Shown piece after piece: positions 43,169 to 51,862 of a DNA stretch of 64,000 nt. Numbering within the stretch: the first letter of the stretch is position 1; every line of letters begins with the position of its first letter. Position numbers and translations under genes: made by a program. The DNA comes from Streptomyces griseus (GTDB taxonomy: Bacteria > Actinomycetota > Actinomycetes > Nanopelagicales > Nanopelagicaceae): positions 124,001 to 188,000 of the forward strand of contig CAMBDL010000001.1 of NCBI GenBank assembly GCA_945865365.1, given 5' to 3'. Below the pieces are notes generated by a model. That model was not told where the DNA came from. It saw only the letters and a program-made list of their open reading frames with translations, and made no database searches.

Positions 43169-43174
43169 AGGATA
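43169..43174 (-). promoter_or_regulatory. Candidate -10 box TATCCT for tRNA-Leu/apt
   Basis: Minus-strand TATCCT 13 nt upstream of the mature tRNA 5' end. Confidence 0.4.
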
Positions 43175-43198
43175 GCAATTTGGTGAGAGAATGGCGAA

Positions 43199-44512
43199 AT
43201 GGATACTTCGCAACTCTCGCGCATTGAACAAGAAGCTATTTCAATCTGCCAAGATCTCATCAGAATCCCCAGTGTGAACTTTGGCGACGGCAAGGGTAAT
43301 GAAGCTGCAGTGGCTGCATATGTCGTTGCATCACTTGCCGAAGTGGGAGTTGAATCAACGATGTATGAATCAGCACCAGGGCGCTGCAATGTGATGGCGC
43401 GCTTGCAAGGTAGTAATTCGAATCGCCCTGGTCTAGTTGTCCATGGGCATATTGATGTTGTGCCAGCCAATGCCGATGACTGGAGTGTGGATCCCTTCTG
43501 TGGCGACATCAAAGATGGATTTATCTGGGGCCGCGGTGCAGTTGATATGAAAAATATGGATGCCATGATGTTGGCAACTGTTCGTGAATGGGCTCGTACC
43601 GGTTACAAACCACCACGCGATATTGTCTTAGCCTTCTTTGCCGATGAAGAAGCTGGAAGTATCTATGGCTCGCACTGGATGGTTAAGAATCATCCAGAGT
43701 TATTCGCTGGATGCACAGAGGCAGTTTCTGAGGTAGGTGGTTTTTCAGTAACCGTTGCAAATGGAAAGCGTTTATACATGATTGAAACTGCGGAAAAGGG
43801 AATTCATTGGATGCGCCTCACTGCTAACGGACGCGCTGGCCATGGCTCTGTTATGAATGATGAAAATGCTCTTACTCGACTTACCGAAGCAGTCAGCGCA
43901 ATTGGAAATTACAGTTGGCCCCAGCGTTACAGCACTACGGTGAAAGCGCTCTTTAAGCGCGTAGCTGAAGTTACTGGCAAAGCCTACGATGAAAAGGATT
44001 TACGACCATTGTTATCAGAAGTTGGTTTTGCTGCGCGCATGATTGGTGCAACGCTACAAAATACTGCCAACCCAACGATGTTAGAAGCTGGATATAAAGC
44101 AAATGTTATTCCTGGTTCGGCGAGTGCGGTTATTGATGGCCGATTTATTCCTGGCTTTGAAGATGAACTCAACTCGACTATTCAATCACTGATTGGAGCT
44201 CACGTAAGTGTTGAAACAATCACACGTGATAAAGCCTTAGAAGTTCCATTCGAAGGCGACTTAGTTGATGCAATGTGTGCCGCCATTGTGAAAGAGGACC
44301 CAGAAGGTATTCCAGTTCCGTATTTAATGAGCGGTGGAACCGATAACAAAGCTCTAGCTGAACTTGGAATCATTGGTTATGGTTTTTCACCCTTGAAGCT
44401 CGATGCTGAGTTTGATTTCATGGCGATGTTCCATGGAGTCGATGAGCGTGTACCAGTCGATGGTCTCACTTTCGGTGTGCGCACCTTGAAGGATTTTTTA
44501 GAAAATAGTTAG
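43199..44512 (+). CDS. M20 family metallopeptidase
   Basis: VVHGHIDVVPANADDWSVDPF, GRGAVDMKNMDAMML, FADEEAGS. Confidence 0.92.
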   Translation: MDTSQLSRIEQEAISICQDLIRIPSVNFGDGKGNEAAVAAYVVASLAEVGVESTMYESAPGRCNVMARLQGSNSNRPGLVVHGHIDVVPANADDWSVDPFCGDIKDGFIWGRGAVDMKNMDAMMLATVREWARTGYKPPRDIVLAFFADEEAGSIYGSHWMVKNHPELFAGCTEAVSEVGGFSVTVANGKRLYMIETAEKGIHWMRLTANGRAGHGSVMNDENALTRLTEAVSAIGNYSWPQRYSTTVKALFKRVAEVTGKAYDEKDLRPLLSEVGFAARMIGATLQNTANPTMLEAGYKANVIPGSASAVIDGRFIPGFEDELNSTIQSLIGAHVSVETITRDKALEVPFEGDLVDAMCAAIVKEDPEGIPVPYLMSGGTDNKALAELGIIGYGFSPLKLDAEFDFMAMFHGVDERVPVDGLTFGVRTLKDFLENS

Positions 44513-45453
44513 AGACTCACGTCATCTAGAGCACTGCGTACAACTTGGGGAAGCGTGATCTCTTCTGACTGGAGAAATCCCCGCAGCTGGGCTCCTGTTC
44601 GCGCACCTACAATTGCACTTGTGACACCAGGAGCATCGCGTACCCATGCTAAGGCAACCTCCAAGGGGGAGTAACCCAATCCTTGAGCTGCGATGCTGAC
44701 GGCCTCAACGATTCGCGAACTACGTGCATCCAAGTATGGCTCGATATGTTTGGCGAAATGCGGAGCTGCACCGCGCGAATCACTTGGAATACCTTTGCGG
44801 TACTTACCAGTTAATACACCGCGGGCAAGTGGCGCCCATGCAAGAAAGCCGATCCCACAATCATCTGCAGCCTCTAAAACCTCAACCTCAGCATCTCTAT
44901 TGAGTAAGGAGTATTCATTTTGGGCAGTTACTAAAGGCGCCTTCATGGAATTAGCCTGTTGCTTGGTCGCCGCTCTTGCTAATTGCCATCCAGAATAATT
45001 ACTTACTCCAACATAGCGCGCACGCCCCGTTGTATATGCATAGTCGAGGGCGGCAAGGCTCTCATCTAGTGGTGTGAATTGATCCCAGGCATGTATCTGC
45101 CATATGTCGACGTAGTCGCTTCCCAAACGTTGCAGAGATTTGTCCAGCTGTGAAATCAGTGTTTTGCGAGACGTATCAACTGATCGAAGACCATCGGAGA
45201 AACTTAAGCCCGCCTTTGTCGCAATAACTACTTCATCGCGACTAAAGAGAGTGCCTATTAATCCACCAATCACACGTTCGCTGTCACCATCTCCGTAGGT
45301 GTTGGCTGTATCAATGAAATTACCACCAGCGTCTATATATGCCCGGCATTGGTCAGCGGCTTCATGTTCATCTGTATCTCTACCCCACGTCATGCTTCCT
45401 AAGCCAAGGCGTGAAAGTGTGAGTCCGCTTGTTCCGGCCCTTCGCATCTGCAT
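44509..45453 (-). CDS. Aldo/keto reductase
   Basis: LSRLGLGSMTWGRDTDEHEA, GGNFIDTANTYGDG, VDIWQIHAWD, YVGVSNYSGWQ. Confidence 0.93.
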   Translation of the reverse strand: MQMRRAGTSGLTLSRLGLGSMTWGRDTDEHEAADQCRAYIDAGGNFIDTANTYGDGDSERVIGGLIGTLFSRDEVVIATKAGLSFSDGLRSVDTSRKTLISQLDKSLQRLGSDYVDIWQIHAWDQFTPLDESLAALDYAYTTGRARYVGVSNYSGWQLARAATKQQANSMKAPLVTAQNEYSLLNRDAEVEVLEAADDCGIGFLAWAPLARGVLTGKYRKGIPSDSRGAAPHFAKHIEPYLDARSSRIVEAVSIAAQGLGYSPLEVALAWVRDAPGVTSAIVGARTGAQLRGFLQSEEITLPQVVRSALDDVSL

Positions 45454-45459
45454 GGGGCG

Positions 45460-45465
45460 ACCTTA
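45460..45465 (-). promoter_or_regulatory. Candidate -10 box TAAGGT, 6 nt upstream of the AKR ATG
   Basis: Minus-strand TAAGGT-cgcccc-ATG. Confidence 0.5.
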
Positions 45466-45491
45466 GCAAGACGTAGCGGTAAAACCTGCGA

Positions 45492-45497
45492 TAGCCT
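45492..45497 (+). promoter_or_regulatory. Candidate -10 box TAGCCT, 7 nt upstream of the phosphatase ATG
   Basis: TAGCCT-ttgtttt-ATG. Confidence 0.5.
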
Positions 45498-45504
45498 TTG
45501 TTTT

Positions 45505-46176
45505 ATGCAGATCGTTTTGATTAGACATGCGCATTCCAAGGCCAATGAACGTGGAGTCCTTTCAGGTCGACTACCAGGTATTGCACTATCGGAGCGGGGA
45601 ATCGAGCAGTCTGAACGTCTCATAACACGGCTAGGTTCAATAAAAATCAGATCTCTACATGTAAGTCCGCTGCAACGTTGCAATGAGACTATTTCTCCGT
45701 GGTGGAATCAGATTGGTTCCATGACCAATCCACGCGTGTCTATGGTTGAAGATAACGGTCTTATTGAAGTTGATTACGGCAATTGGAGCGGTAAGAAACT
45801 ATCCATGCTCGCGCGTAAACGCCAATGGCATACGGTACAAAACTCACCCAGTTCAATGTATTTTCCAGGTGGGGAAGGCTTAGCTCACGTACAAGCACGG
45901 GCCATGAGTTCAATTCACTCTGCCTTGTCTAAGAAGGGCAAGGGTTCAGATGTCTTTGTAAGCCACGGAGATGTGATCAAAGCAATTGTCTCTTCAGTTT
46001 TAGCTATGCATTTAGATGACTTTCAACGCATTGTTATCGATCCAGCCTCAATTACGGTACTGGATTTCTCCTCAAATAAACCTCGAGTTCTACTGATGAA
46101 TGATTCCCGATCCAATGTCCAGGATTTTTTGAACGCACCGTATCGCGCTAAAAATCTGATCGGTGGAGGCTCATGA
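45505..46176 (+). CDS. Histidine phosphatase family protein (MSMEG_4193-like)
   Basis: VLIRHAHSKANERGVLSGRLPGIALSERG, FVSHGDVIKAIVSSVL. Confidence 0.88.
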   Translation: MQIVLIRHAHSKANERGVLSGRLPGIALSERGIEQSERLITRLGSIKIRSLHVSPLQRCNETISPWWNQIGSMTNPRVSMVEDNGLIEVDYGNWSGKKLSMLARKRQWHTVQNSPSSMYFPGGEGLAHVQARAMSSIHSALSKKGKGSDVFVSHGDVIKAIVSSVLAMHLDDFQRIVIDPASITVLDFSSNKPRVLLMNDSRSNVQDFLNAPYRAKNLIGGGS

Positions 46177-46667
46177 TCTTTGATTCAGTAGAGCGTTTTA
46201 TTGTTGGGACAGTTGGTCAGCCTGGTGAGCGGGCTTTTTACCTGCAAGTTCGACAATCTGGGCGCCTAGCAACTGTTGCAGTAGAGAAGTCGCAAGTCGG
46301 TGCATTAACCCAACGTTTAGAGATATTGATTTCGCAGCTGCGAAAAACTGGTGTTGTAACTCTTTCGGAGCCTTTTCAAAGAGATGATGATCCCCTCGAG
46401 CAACCCATCGATCCTGATTTTATAGTAGGGGCCATCTCTATCTCTTGGAATGAAGATGCTGGCCAGATAGAGATTGAACTTTTAGATGTAGATGAAGATT
46501 CAACAGTGCCAGGATGGAGTATTACTCTGCCTATAGATATGGCCTACGCCTTTGTAAAACGCTCTCAAGCCGTTATAAGTTCTGGGCGTTTACCATGCCC
46601 TTTGTGTGGTCTAGCTATAGATCCGCATGGTCATCTATGTCCAAGATCCAATGGATACAGACGCTAA
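46173..46667 (+). CDS. DUF3090 family protein with C-terminal Cys/His zinc-like motif
   Basis: RFIVGTVGQPGERAFYLQVRQ and tail CPLCGLAIDPHGHLC; ATGA overlap with the previous gene. Confidence 0.88.
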   Translation: MIFDSVERFIVGTVGQPGERAFYLQVRQSGRLATVAVEKSQVGALTQRLEILISQLRKTGVVTLSEPFQRDDDPLEQPIDPDFIVGAISISWNEDAGQIEIELLDVDEDSTVPGWSITLPIDMAYAFVKRSQAVISSGRLPCPLCGLAIDPHGHLCPRSNGYRR

Positions 46668-47355
46668 GCGCAGGCTATTAACGCTCGGAGAAATCTCGGT
46701 CACCGGTCGATTAATAGATGCGTCAAATGCCACTTTATTTGCAACTACAACGCTAGATGGTGAATCAATGGCGTGTATATATAAACCCATCGCAGGCGAA
46801 CGCGCATTATGGGATTTTCCCGATGGCACTTTAGCCCACCGTGAATACGCCTCATATTTGCTGAGTAAGTTTTTGGATTTGAATCTAGTGCCTGTAACGG
46901 TTCTAAGAGATGGTCCCTATGGTGAAGGTATGGTTCAAGAGTGGATCGATATAGATGAGAGTATCGATCTCGCTGATTTCTTCTCAACCAAAAATCCGCA
47001 GCTACGAGCCATGGCCTTCTTCGATGCGATTATAAACAATACTGATCGCAAGATTGGACATCTTCTGCCTGATAACCAGGGTAAGGTCTTTGGATGCGAT
47101 CACGGAGTGACTTTCCATGTCGACGACAAGTTACGTACAGTCTTGTGGCAGTGGGCTGGAGAACCTCTTCTTGAGAGCGAGCTAGCGCTACTGGAATTTC
47201 TCAAAGAATCATTAGACCAGAACTTCGATCTCACTGAGTTTCTCACCGAACACGAGATTCAAGCGCTCATCATACGTACTTCTAGGTTGATTGATACGGG
47301 AACTATGCCTATTCCAAGTCAAGAGTGGCCACCGGTTCCTTGGCCTGCATTTTAA
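46651..47355 (+). CDS. SCO1664-family protein with PI3K/HipA-like kinase fold signatures
   Basis: IYKPIAGE, HREYASYLLSKFLDLNLVPVTVL, FFDAIINNTDRKIGHLL, GCDHGVTFH; start MDTDAKRR at 46651. Confidence 0.82.
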   Translation: MDTDAKRRLLTLGEISVTGRLIDASNATLFATTTLDGESMACIYKPIAGERALWDFPDGTLAHREYASYLLSKFLDLNLVPVTVLRDGPYGEGMVQEWIDIDESIDLADFFSTKNPQLRAMAFFDAIINNTDRKIGHLLPDNQGKVFGCDHGVTFHVDDKLRTVLWQWAGEPLLESELALLEFLKESLDQNFDLTEFLTEHEIQALIIRTSRLIDTGTMPIPSQEWPPVPWPAF

Positions 47356-47367
47356 AGAAACACAAAC

Positions 47368-47373
47368 TACTAT
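47368..47373 (+). promoter_or_regulatory. Candidate -10 box TACTAT, 6 nt upstream of mshC ATG
   Basis: TACTAT-gagcag-ATG. Confidence 0.5.
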
Positions 47374-47379
47374 GAGCAG

Positions 47380-48621
47380 ATGCAATCGTGGCCTTCGATA
47401 ACGGTGCCGGCGCTAAATCCCAGGCGACCAATTCCACCCTTATCTCTTACAGATACGAAGTCAAATACGCTGCATAGGGTTGCGAAAAAAGATTCATATC
47501 GGATGTATGTGTGCGGAATAACTCCTTACGATGCCACTCACCTTGGGCATGCAGCTACGTACTTAACATTTGATTTAATTCAAAGATATTTACGAGCAGC
47601 TGGCAGTCACGTCAATTATGTGCAGAACATAACCGACATAGATGATCCGCTTTTGGAGCGAGCAAAGCGCGATGGCGTGAATTGGCAGGATTTAGCAACT
47701 TCTCAAATCGAGCTTTTTCGATCTGATATGGTCGCACTCAGAGTAATTCCACCTCTCCATTACATAGGCGCGGTAGAAGCTATTCCATTAGTGGTCAAAG
47801 CTATCGAGTTGCTTTCTGCTAAAGGATCTACATATTTAATAGATAAAGATTTATATTTCGAAAACAATTTAGTATCTGATTTTGGTGCACTCTCGCATCT
47901 GGATAAGAAAGAAATGGAATCAATATTTTCCCAACGTGGGGGAGACCCTTTACTTATTGGAAAGCGAGATTCACTTGATTGTTTAGTGTGGATGGCCCAG
48001 CGACCAGGTGAGCCTGGATGGCAGTCAACATTAGGTGTTGGGCGTCCGGGTTGGCACATTGAATGCACTGCGATTGCATATGAATATCTCTCGCCTAATA
48101 GCGATGATGATGAGCTCATAGATATACAAGGAGGGGGAAGTGATCTCATCTTCCCTCATCATGAAATGTGTCGTACTCAAGCTCAAGTCCTGACGGGCAA
48201 GGAGTTAGCTAGCGTATATGTGCATGCTGGAATGCTTGGATTAGATGGCGAAAAGATGAGCAAGAGTAAGGGAAATCTAGTTTTTGTCTCTCAGCTAATC
48301 GCTGATGGCGTAGATCCGATGGTAATTAAGTATGCGCTCATGATGTCTCACTACAGGCAAGATCGCATGTGGACTCACGAGGTTTTGGAGCAAGCACAGC
48401 TCGAGGTCGCCAATCTGAAGTCGGCCTTAGGCGCAAAGTCTCAAGCAGCTACTGATTCAGTCATTTCAGAGATTATTCAAGCGCTGGCAGACGACTTAAA
48501 TACCCCGCGTGCGCTGAGCGCACTGCAATCGTGGTCTACGCAATGTCGAAATGGCGAAACAGGTGGAGATCTGAGCGCAATGCGCAACTGTTTAGACTCT
48601 CTGCTTGGTCTTGATTTCTAA
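47380..48621 (+). CDS. mshC: Cysteine--1-D-myo-inosityl 2-amino-2-deoxy-alpha-D-glucopyranoside ligase
   Basis: CysRS-like MYVCGITPYDATHLGHAATYLTFDLIQR, KMSKSKGNLVFVS; short C-terminus; next to DUF3090/SCO1664-like genes. Confidence 0.92.
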   Translation: MQSWPSITVPALNPRRPIPPLSLTDTKSNTLHRVAKKDSYRMYVCGITPYDATHLGHAATYLTFDLIQRYLRAAGSHVNYVQNITDIDDPLLERAKRDGVNWQDLATSQIELFRSDMVALRVIPPLHYIGAVEAIPLVVKAIELLSAKGSTYLIDKDLYFENNLVSDFGALSHLDKKEMESIFSQRGGDPLLIGKRDSLDCLVWMAQRPGEPGWQSTLGVGRPGWHIECTAIAYEYLSPNSDDDELIDIQGGGSDLIFPHHEMCRTQAQVLTGKELASVYVHAGMLGLDGEKMSKSKGNLVFVSQLIADGVDPMVIKYALMMSHYRQDRMWTHEVLEQAQLEVANLKSALGAKSQAATDSVISEIIQALADDLNTPRALSALQSWSTQCRNGETGGDLSAMRNCLDSLLGLDF

Positions 48622-49481
48622 CCCTGATTATTACGACGTAGATATCGTTCAAACTCTTTAGCGATCATTTCGCCAGAAACCTCAGGAAGATCTTGTGCAT
48701 CTTTTGACTCTTCTAAAGATTTTACATAATCAGCGACATCGCTATCTTCAAGGGCTAAAGCATCTATCTCTTTCTCCCACTCATCTGCTTCATTGGCCAG
48801 TTCTCCTTGGGGAATGTTTAGTTCAAGGAAGTCTTCTATCGCATGAATAAGAGCAAGGGATGCTTTAGGTGAAGGGGCATTTGATGCATAGTGGGGGATT
48901 GCCGCCCACATAGATATGGCGTCGATCCCTCTGCGTGATGAAGCATCATTGATGATTCCCAAAATTCCGGTTGAACCTTCATAGTGTGAAATCTCTAAAC
49001 CTAAATCTTTAGCAAGTATTGGATTAGATGCATTCAGGCCTACTGAAATCGGCCTGCTATGGGGAACATCGGCCAAGAGAGAGCCAATCGTAATGATGAG
49101 TGAGACCTCTATATCATCGGCTAAATCAAGAACTTCATTAACAAATGACTTCCAATGCATAGATGGCTCTATGCCTTTGACGATAACTAGATCTCGTGCG
49201 AATCCAGGTACTACAACACCCCATACTTGTGTTGACGGCCATGTGATTATTCGATTCTCAAGCTCATCTATGTTGACCTGGGGTCGATTAACCTGAAAAT
49301 CAAAATACTCGTCGGAATCAATTTCACCGATAAGCGTTGAAACAACATCGGAAGAGACTTCACTAAGTGCGTCGAGTAGATGCTCGAGCGTGCGGCTCGC
49401 CGCTTCAGCTGCATCATTCCATCCCGTGAAAGCGCAGAGCATTACCGGATTACGTAGAGCCGGGATGTGCAGTATCTCCAT
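48618..49481 (-). CDS. PAC2 family protein
   Basis: PVMLCAFTGWNDAAEAASRTLEHL, GSLLADVPHSRPISV, GILGIINDASSRRGI, WAAIPHY; start MEILHIP at 49481. Confidence 0.9.
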   Translation of the reverse strand: MEILHIPALRNPVMLCAFTGWNDAAEAASRTLEHLLDALSEVSSDVVSTLIGEIDSDEYFDFQVNRPQVNIDELENRIITWPSTQVWGVVVPGFARDLVIVKGIEPSMHWKSFVNEVLDLADDIEVSLIITIGSLLADVPHSRPISVGLNASNPILAKDLGLEISHYEGSTGILGIINDASSRRGIDAISMWAAIPHYASNAPSPKASLALIHAIEDFLELNIPQGELANEADEWEKEIDALALEDSDVADYVKSLEESKDAQDLPEVSGEMIAKEFERYLRRNNQG

Positions 49482-49489
49482 AGCCGCAA

Positions 49490-49495
49490 ACCTTA
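49490..49495 (-). promoter_or_regulatory. Candidate -10 box TAAGGT, 8 nt upstream of the PAC2 ATG
   Basis: Minus-strand TAAGGT-ttgcggct-ATG. Confidence 0.45.
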
Positions 49496-49511
49496 CGGTA
49501 CCCTGCACCAC

Positions 49512-50198
49512 GTGGAGACATCAAAATCGCATGAGTTTTTTGATGCAGTTTTCTTTGATATGGATGGTCTCTTAGTAGATTCAGAGCCTTTGTGGTTGGA
49601 GTCTGAAACTCAGATCACTGCCGCCTATGGATACACATGGACTCTTGAGGACCAGGTCGCCTGTCTTGGTGGACCCCTGACACGCGTGGGCGCTTATATG
49701 CACCAAAAATGCGCTGGGGCGCAGTCGCCAGATTTTTTCACGCAGACTCTCATTCAAACTCAGAGCCACAAGATGCGTCAAGGAACTGCGCTGATGCCAG
49801 GGGCGCTGGAGTTGGTCACCTCGCTTCAGAGTCAGGGCGTTACTACGGCCTTGGTATCGGCTAGTCCACGCATCATTGTTGATGCCGTGCTTGAGAATCT
49901 GGGCGTCATTAGCTTTGCATTTTCGATTAGTAGCGATGATGTTGTACATACCAAACCGCACCCAGATGCATATCTTTTGGCTGCCGAACGTGCTGGGGTA
50001 GATATAAAGAGCAGTTTAATTTTTGAAGACTCATTAACTGGGGTAAGTGCAGCGAAAGCTAGTGGTGCTTGGCTCATTGCCGTGCCGCATTTAGTTGTTG
50101 TTGATGAGGGCCCACGCGTTAGATGCATTAAATCTCTTGAGCAAATGAGCTACGTAAAACTTGAGAAACTATTTTATGATTTCACTCTTTCGATTTAG
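49512..50198 (+). CDS. HAD-superfamily hydrolase (beta-phosphoglucomutase-like)
   Basis: FFDMDGLLVDSEPLW, ALVSASPR, KPHPDAYLLAAE, FEDSLTGVSAAKASG; GTG start at 49512 likely. Confidence 0.92.
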   Translation: METSKSHEFFDAVFFDMDGLLVDSEPLWLESETQITAAYGYTWTLEDQVACLGGPLTRVGAYMHQKCAGAQSPDFFTQTLIQTQSHKMRQGTALMPGALELVTSLQSQGVTTALVSASPRIIVDAVLENLGVISFAFSISSDDVVHTKPHPDAYLLAAERAGVDIKSSLIFEDSLTGVSAAKASGAWLIAVPHLVVVDEGPRVRCIKSLEQMSYVKLEKLFYDFTLSI

Positions 50199-50959
50199 CT
50201 TATGTGCGCCGGACAAATCCTTTTGAAATAGCACCAATCGCACAATTTACTTGGCTTAGGTGGCCAATAATCTTTATCAAGAGAGGCCAAAATGTCATCG
50301 GCAGTTCTAAGAAGTGACTTCTTAGCCGATTCTAAATCAGCCAATGTTGGATTACTTCTCACTAACTTTCCATCACCTAGATACATTAACTGCAACAATC
50401 GAGGAAGCACACCGCTATTTTTCCAATACAGCAGCGCATAGACACGCAGTTGAAAAAGTGCCTTATCTTCCCAGCCAGGCTTTGGAGATTTTCCCGTTTT
50501 GTAATCGATTATTCGTACTTCTCCGCTCGGTGCAACATCAAGTCGGTCGACATAGCCATGCAGATAGATATCTTCCCTAAAGTCATTCTCTAAATGCATT
50601 TCACGATGCGTCGCCTCGAAAGTAGTTGGTTGTTCCAGTGTGAAATATGTCTGCACCAGTGAGGTCGCTCGGTCAAGCCACTCTTTGTCATTAGTCACCA
50701 TGCTGGCTAACTCTGGCTTCGCTTCTACCTGCGCACGCCATCTAGTTGGTAGTAGATCAATAGCGTTCTGCGGTGTTCGCTCGTGCGCCGGATGCTCGAA
50801 TAAATCATGTAACACCGTGTGCACTAACGTGCCTCTTTCAGCATCCAAACTAGGCGGCTGCGGCAGTCGATCGATACTTCGGTACTTATAGAGTTGAGGG
50901 CAGTTATTAAACTCATTAACGCTGCTGGGCGAGAGCCGGAGTCTGGGATCACTGTTCAC
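50195..50959 (-). CDS. RecB-family PD-(D/E)XK exonuclease-like protein
   Basis: LSPSSVNEFNNCPQLYKYR, RGTLVHTVLHDLFE, YVDRLDVAPSGEVRIIDYKTGKSP, Cys cluster CDWCYFKRIC; GTG start at 50959. Confidence 0.9.
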   Translation of the reverse strand: MNSDPRLRLSPSSVNEFNNCPQLYKYRSIDRLPQPPSLDAERGTLVHTVLHDLFEHPAHERTPQNAIDLLPTRWRAQVEAKPELASMVTNDKEWLDRATSLVQTYFTLEQPTTFEATHREMHLENDFREDIYLHGYVDRLDVAPSGEVRIIDYKTGKSPKPGWEDKALFQLRVYALLYWKNSGVLPRLLQLMYLGDGKLVRSNPTLADLESAKKSLLRTADDILASLDKDYWPPKPSKLCDWCYFKRICPAHIS

Positions 50960-50966
50960 CTGACGC

Positions 50967-50972
50967 AAGATA
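50967..50972 (-). promoter_or_regulatory. Candidate -10 box TATCTT, 7 nt upstream of the RecB-like GTG
   Basis: Minus-strand TATCTT-gcgtcag-GTG. Confidence 0.45.
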
Positions 50973-50998
50973 CTCTCACTGGCTGATTATTTTTCGCC

Positions 50999-51004
50999 TA
51001 AGAT
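50999..51004 (+). promoter_or_regulatory. Candidate -10 box TAAGAT, 6 nt upstream of trmI GTG
   Basis: TAAGAT-acctac-GTG. Confidence 0.5.
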
Positions 51005-51010
51005 ACCTAC

Positions 51011-51862
51011 GTGTCTAATTTAGGGTATTTCAGCGATGGGGATCGTATTCAATTGACCGACCCCAAAGGCAAGTTGTACAGCTTCACTATTACAGCGGGC
51101 AAGGAGTGGCACACCCACAAAGGGTGGATTACACATGATGAGTTAATAGGAATGCCTGAAGGAAGTGTTGTTAGCACTACGGGAGGACTCAAATTTACCG
51201 CTTTCAAGCCTTTGTTAGCCGACTATGTACTTACTATGCCGCGCGGTGCAACGATTGTTTACCCTAAAGATGCAGCCATGATTGTGGGGATGGCCGATAT
51301 CTATCCTGGCGCACGCGTCTTAGAGGCAGGTGTTGGAAGTGGTGCACTCACGATTTCACTTTTGCGTGCCTGTTCCAATACTGGTTCGGTGCACTCTGTT
51401 GAGCGCCGCTCTGACTTTGCCGATAACGCACGGGCAAATGTTGAGAACTACTTTGCAGGCTCACCATCAAATTGGAGTTTGACCGTTGGCGATCTGCAAG
51501 ATCAAGAGGTGGAATCTTCCTATGACCGGGTGATATTAGACATGCTTGCGCCGTGGGAGTGTGTTGATGTGGCTGCACAAGCACTTCGCCCCGGTGGAGT
51601 CTTTATGGCCTACGTTGCAACAACGACACAACTCTCTGCCACTGCAGAAGCGATAAAGAGCGACGGACGCTTTACTGAACCTGAAAGCAGTGAAACATTG
51701 GTACGAGGGTGGCACCATGAAGGTTTAGCCGTTCGTCCACAACAACGAATGATTGGCCATACAGGCTTTCTCATACAAAGCCGACGCATGGCCCCTGGAG
51801 TAGAAGTCTTAGCACGCCGACGTCGACCAGCCAAAGGTGCCTACGGTGTCTCGGAAGATTGA
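51011..51862 (+). CDS. trmI: tRNA (adenine-N1)-methyltransferase TrmI
   Basis: RGATIVYPKDAAMIVGMADIYPGARVLEAGVGSGALTISLLRA, VILDMLAPWE. Confidence 0.93.
   Translation: MSNLGYFSDGDRIQLTDPKGKLYSFTITAGKEWHTHKGWITHDELIGMPEGSVVSTTGGLKFTAFKPLLADYVLTMPRGATIVYPKDAAMIVGMADIYPGARVLEAGVGSGALTISLLRACSNTGSVHSVERRSDFADNARANVENYFAGSPSNWSLTVGDLQDQEVESSYDRVILDMLAPWECVDVAAQALRPGGVFMAYVATTTQLSATAEAIKSDGRFTEPESSETLVRGWHHEGLAVRPQQRMIGHTGFLIQSRRMAPGVEVLARRRRPAKGAYGVSED

Noticed and set aside
43120-43566. Minus-strand 148-aa ORF overlapping tRNA-Leu and the M20 gene
   Set aside because: Overlaps a well-folded tRNA and runs antisense to conserved M20 motifs.
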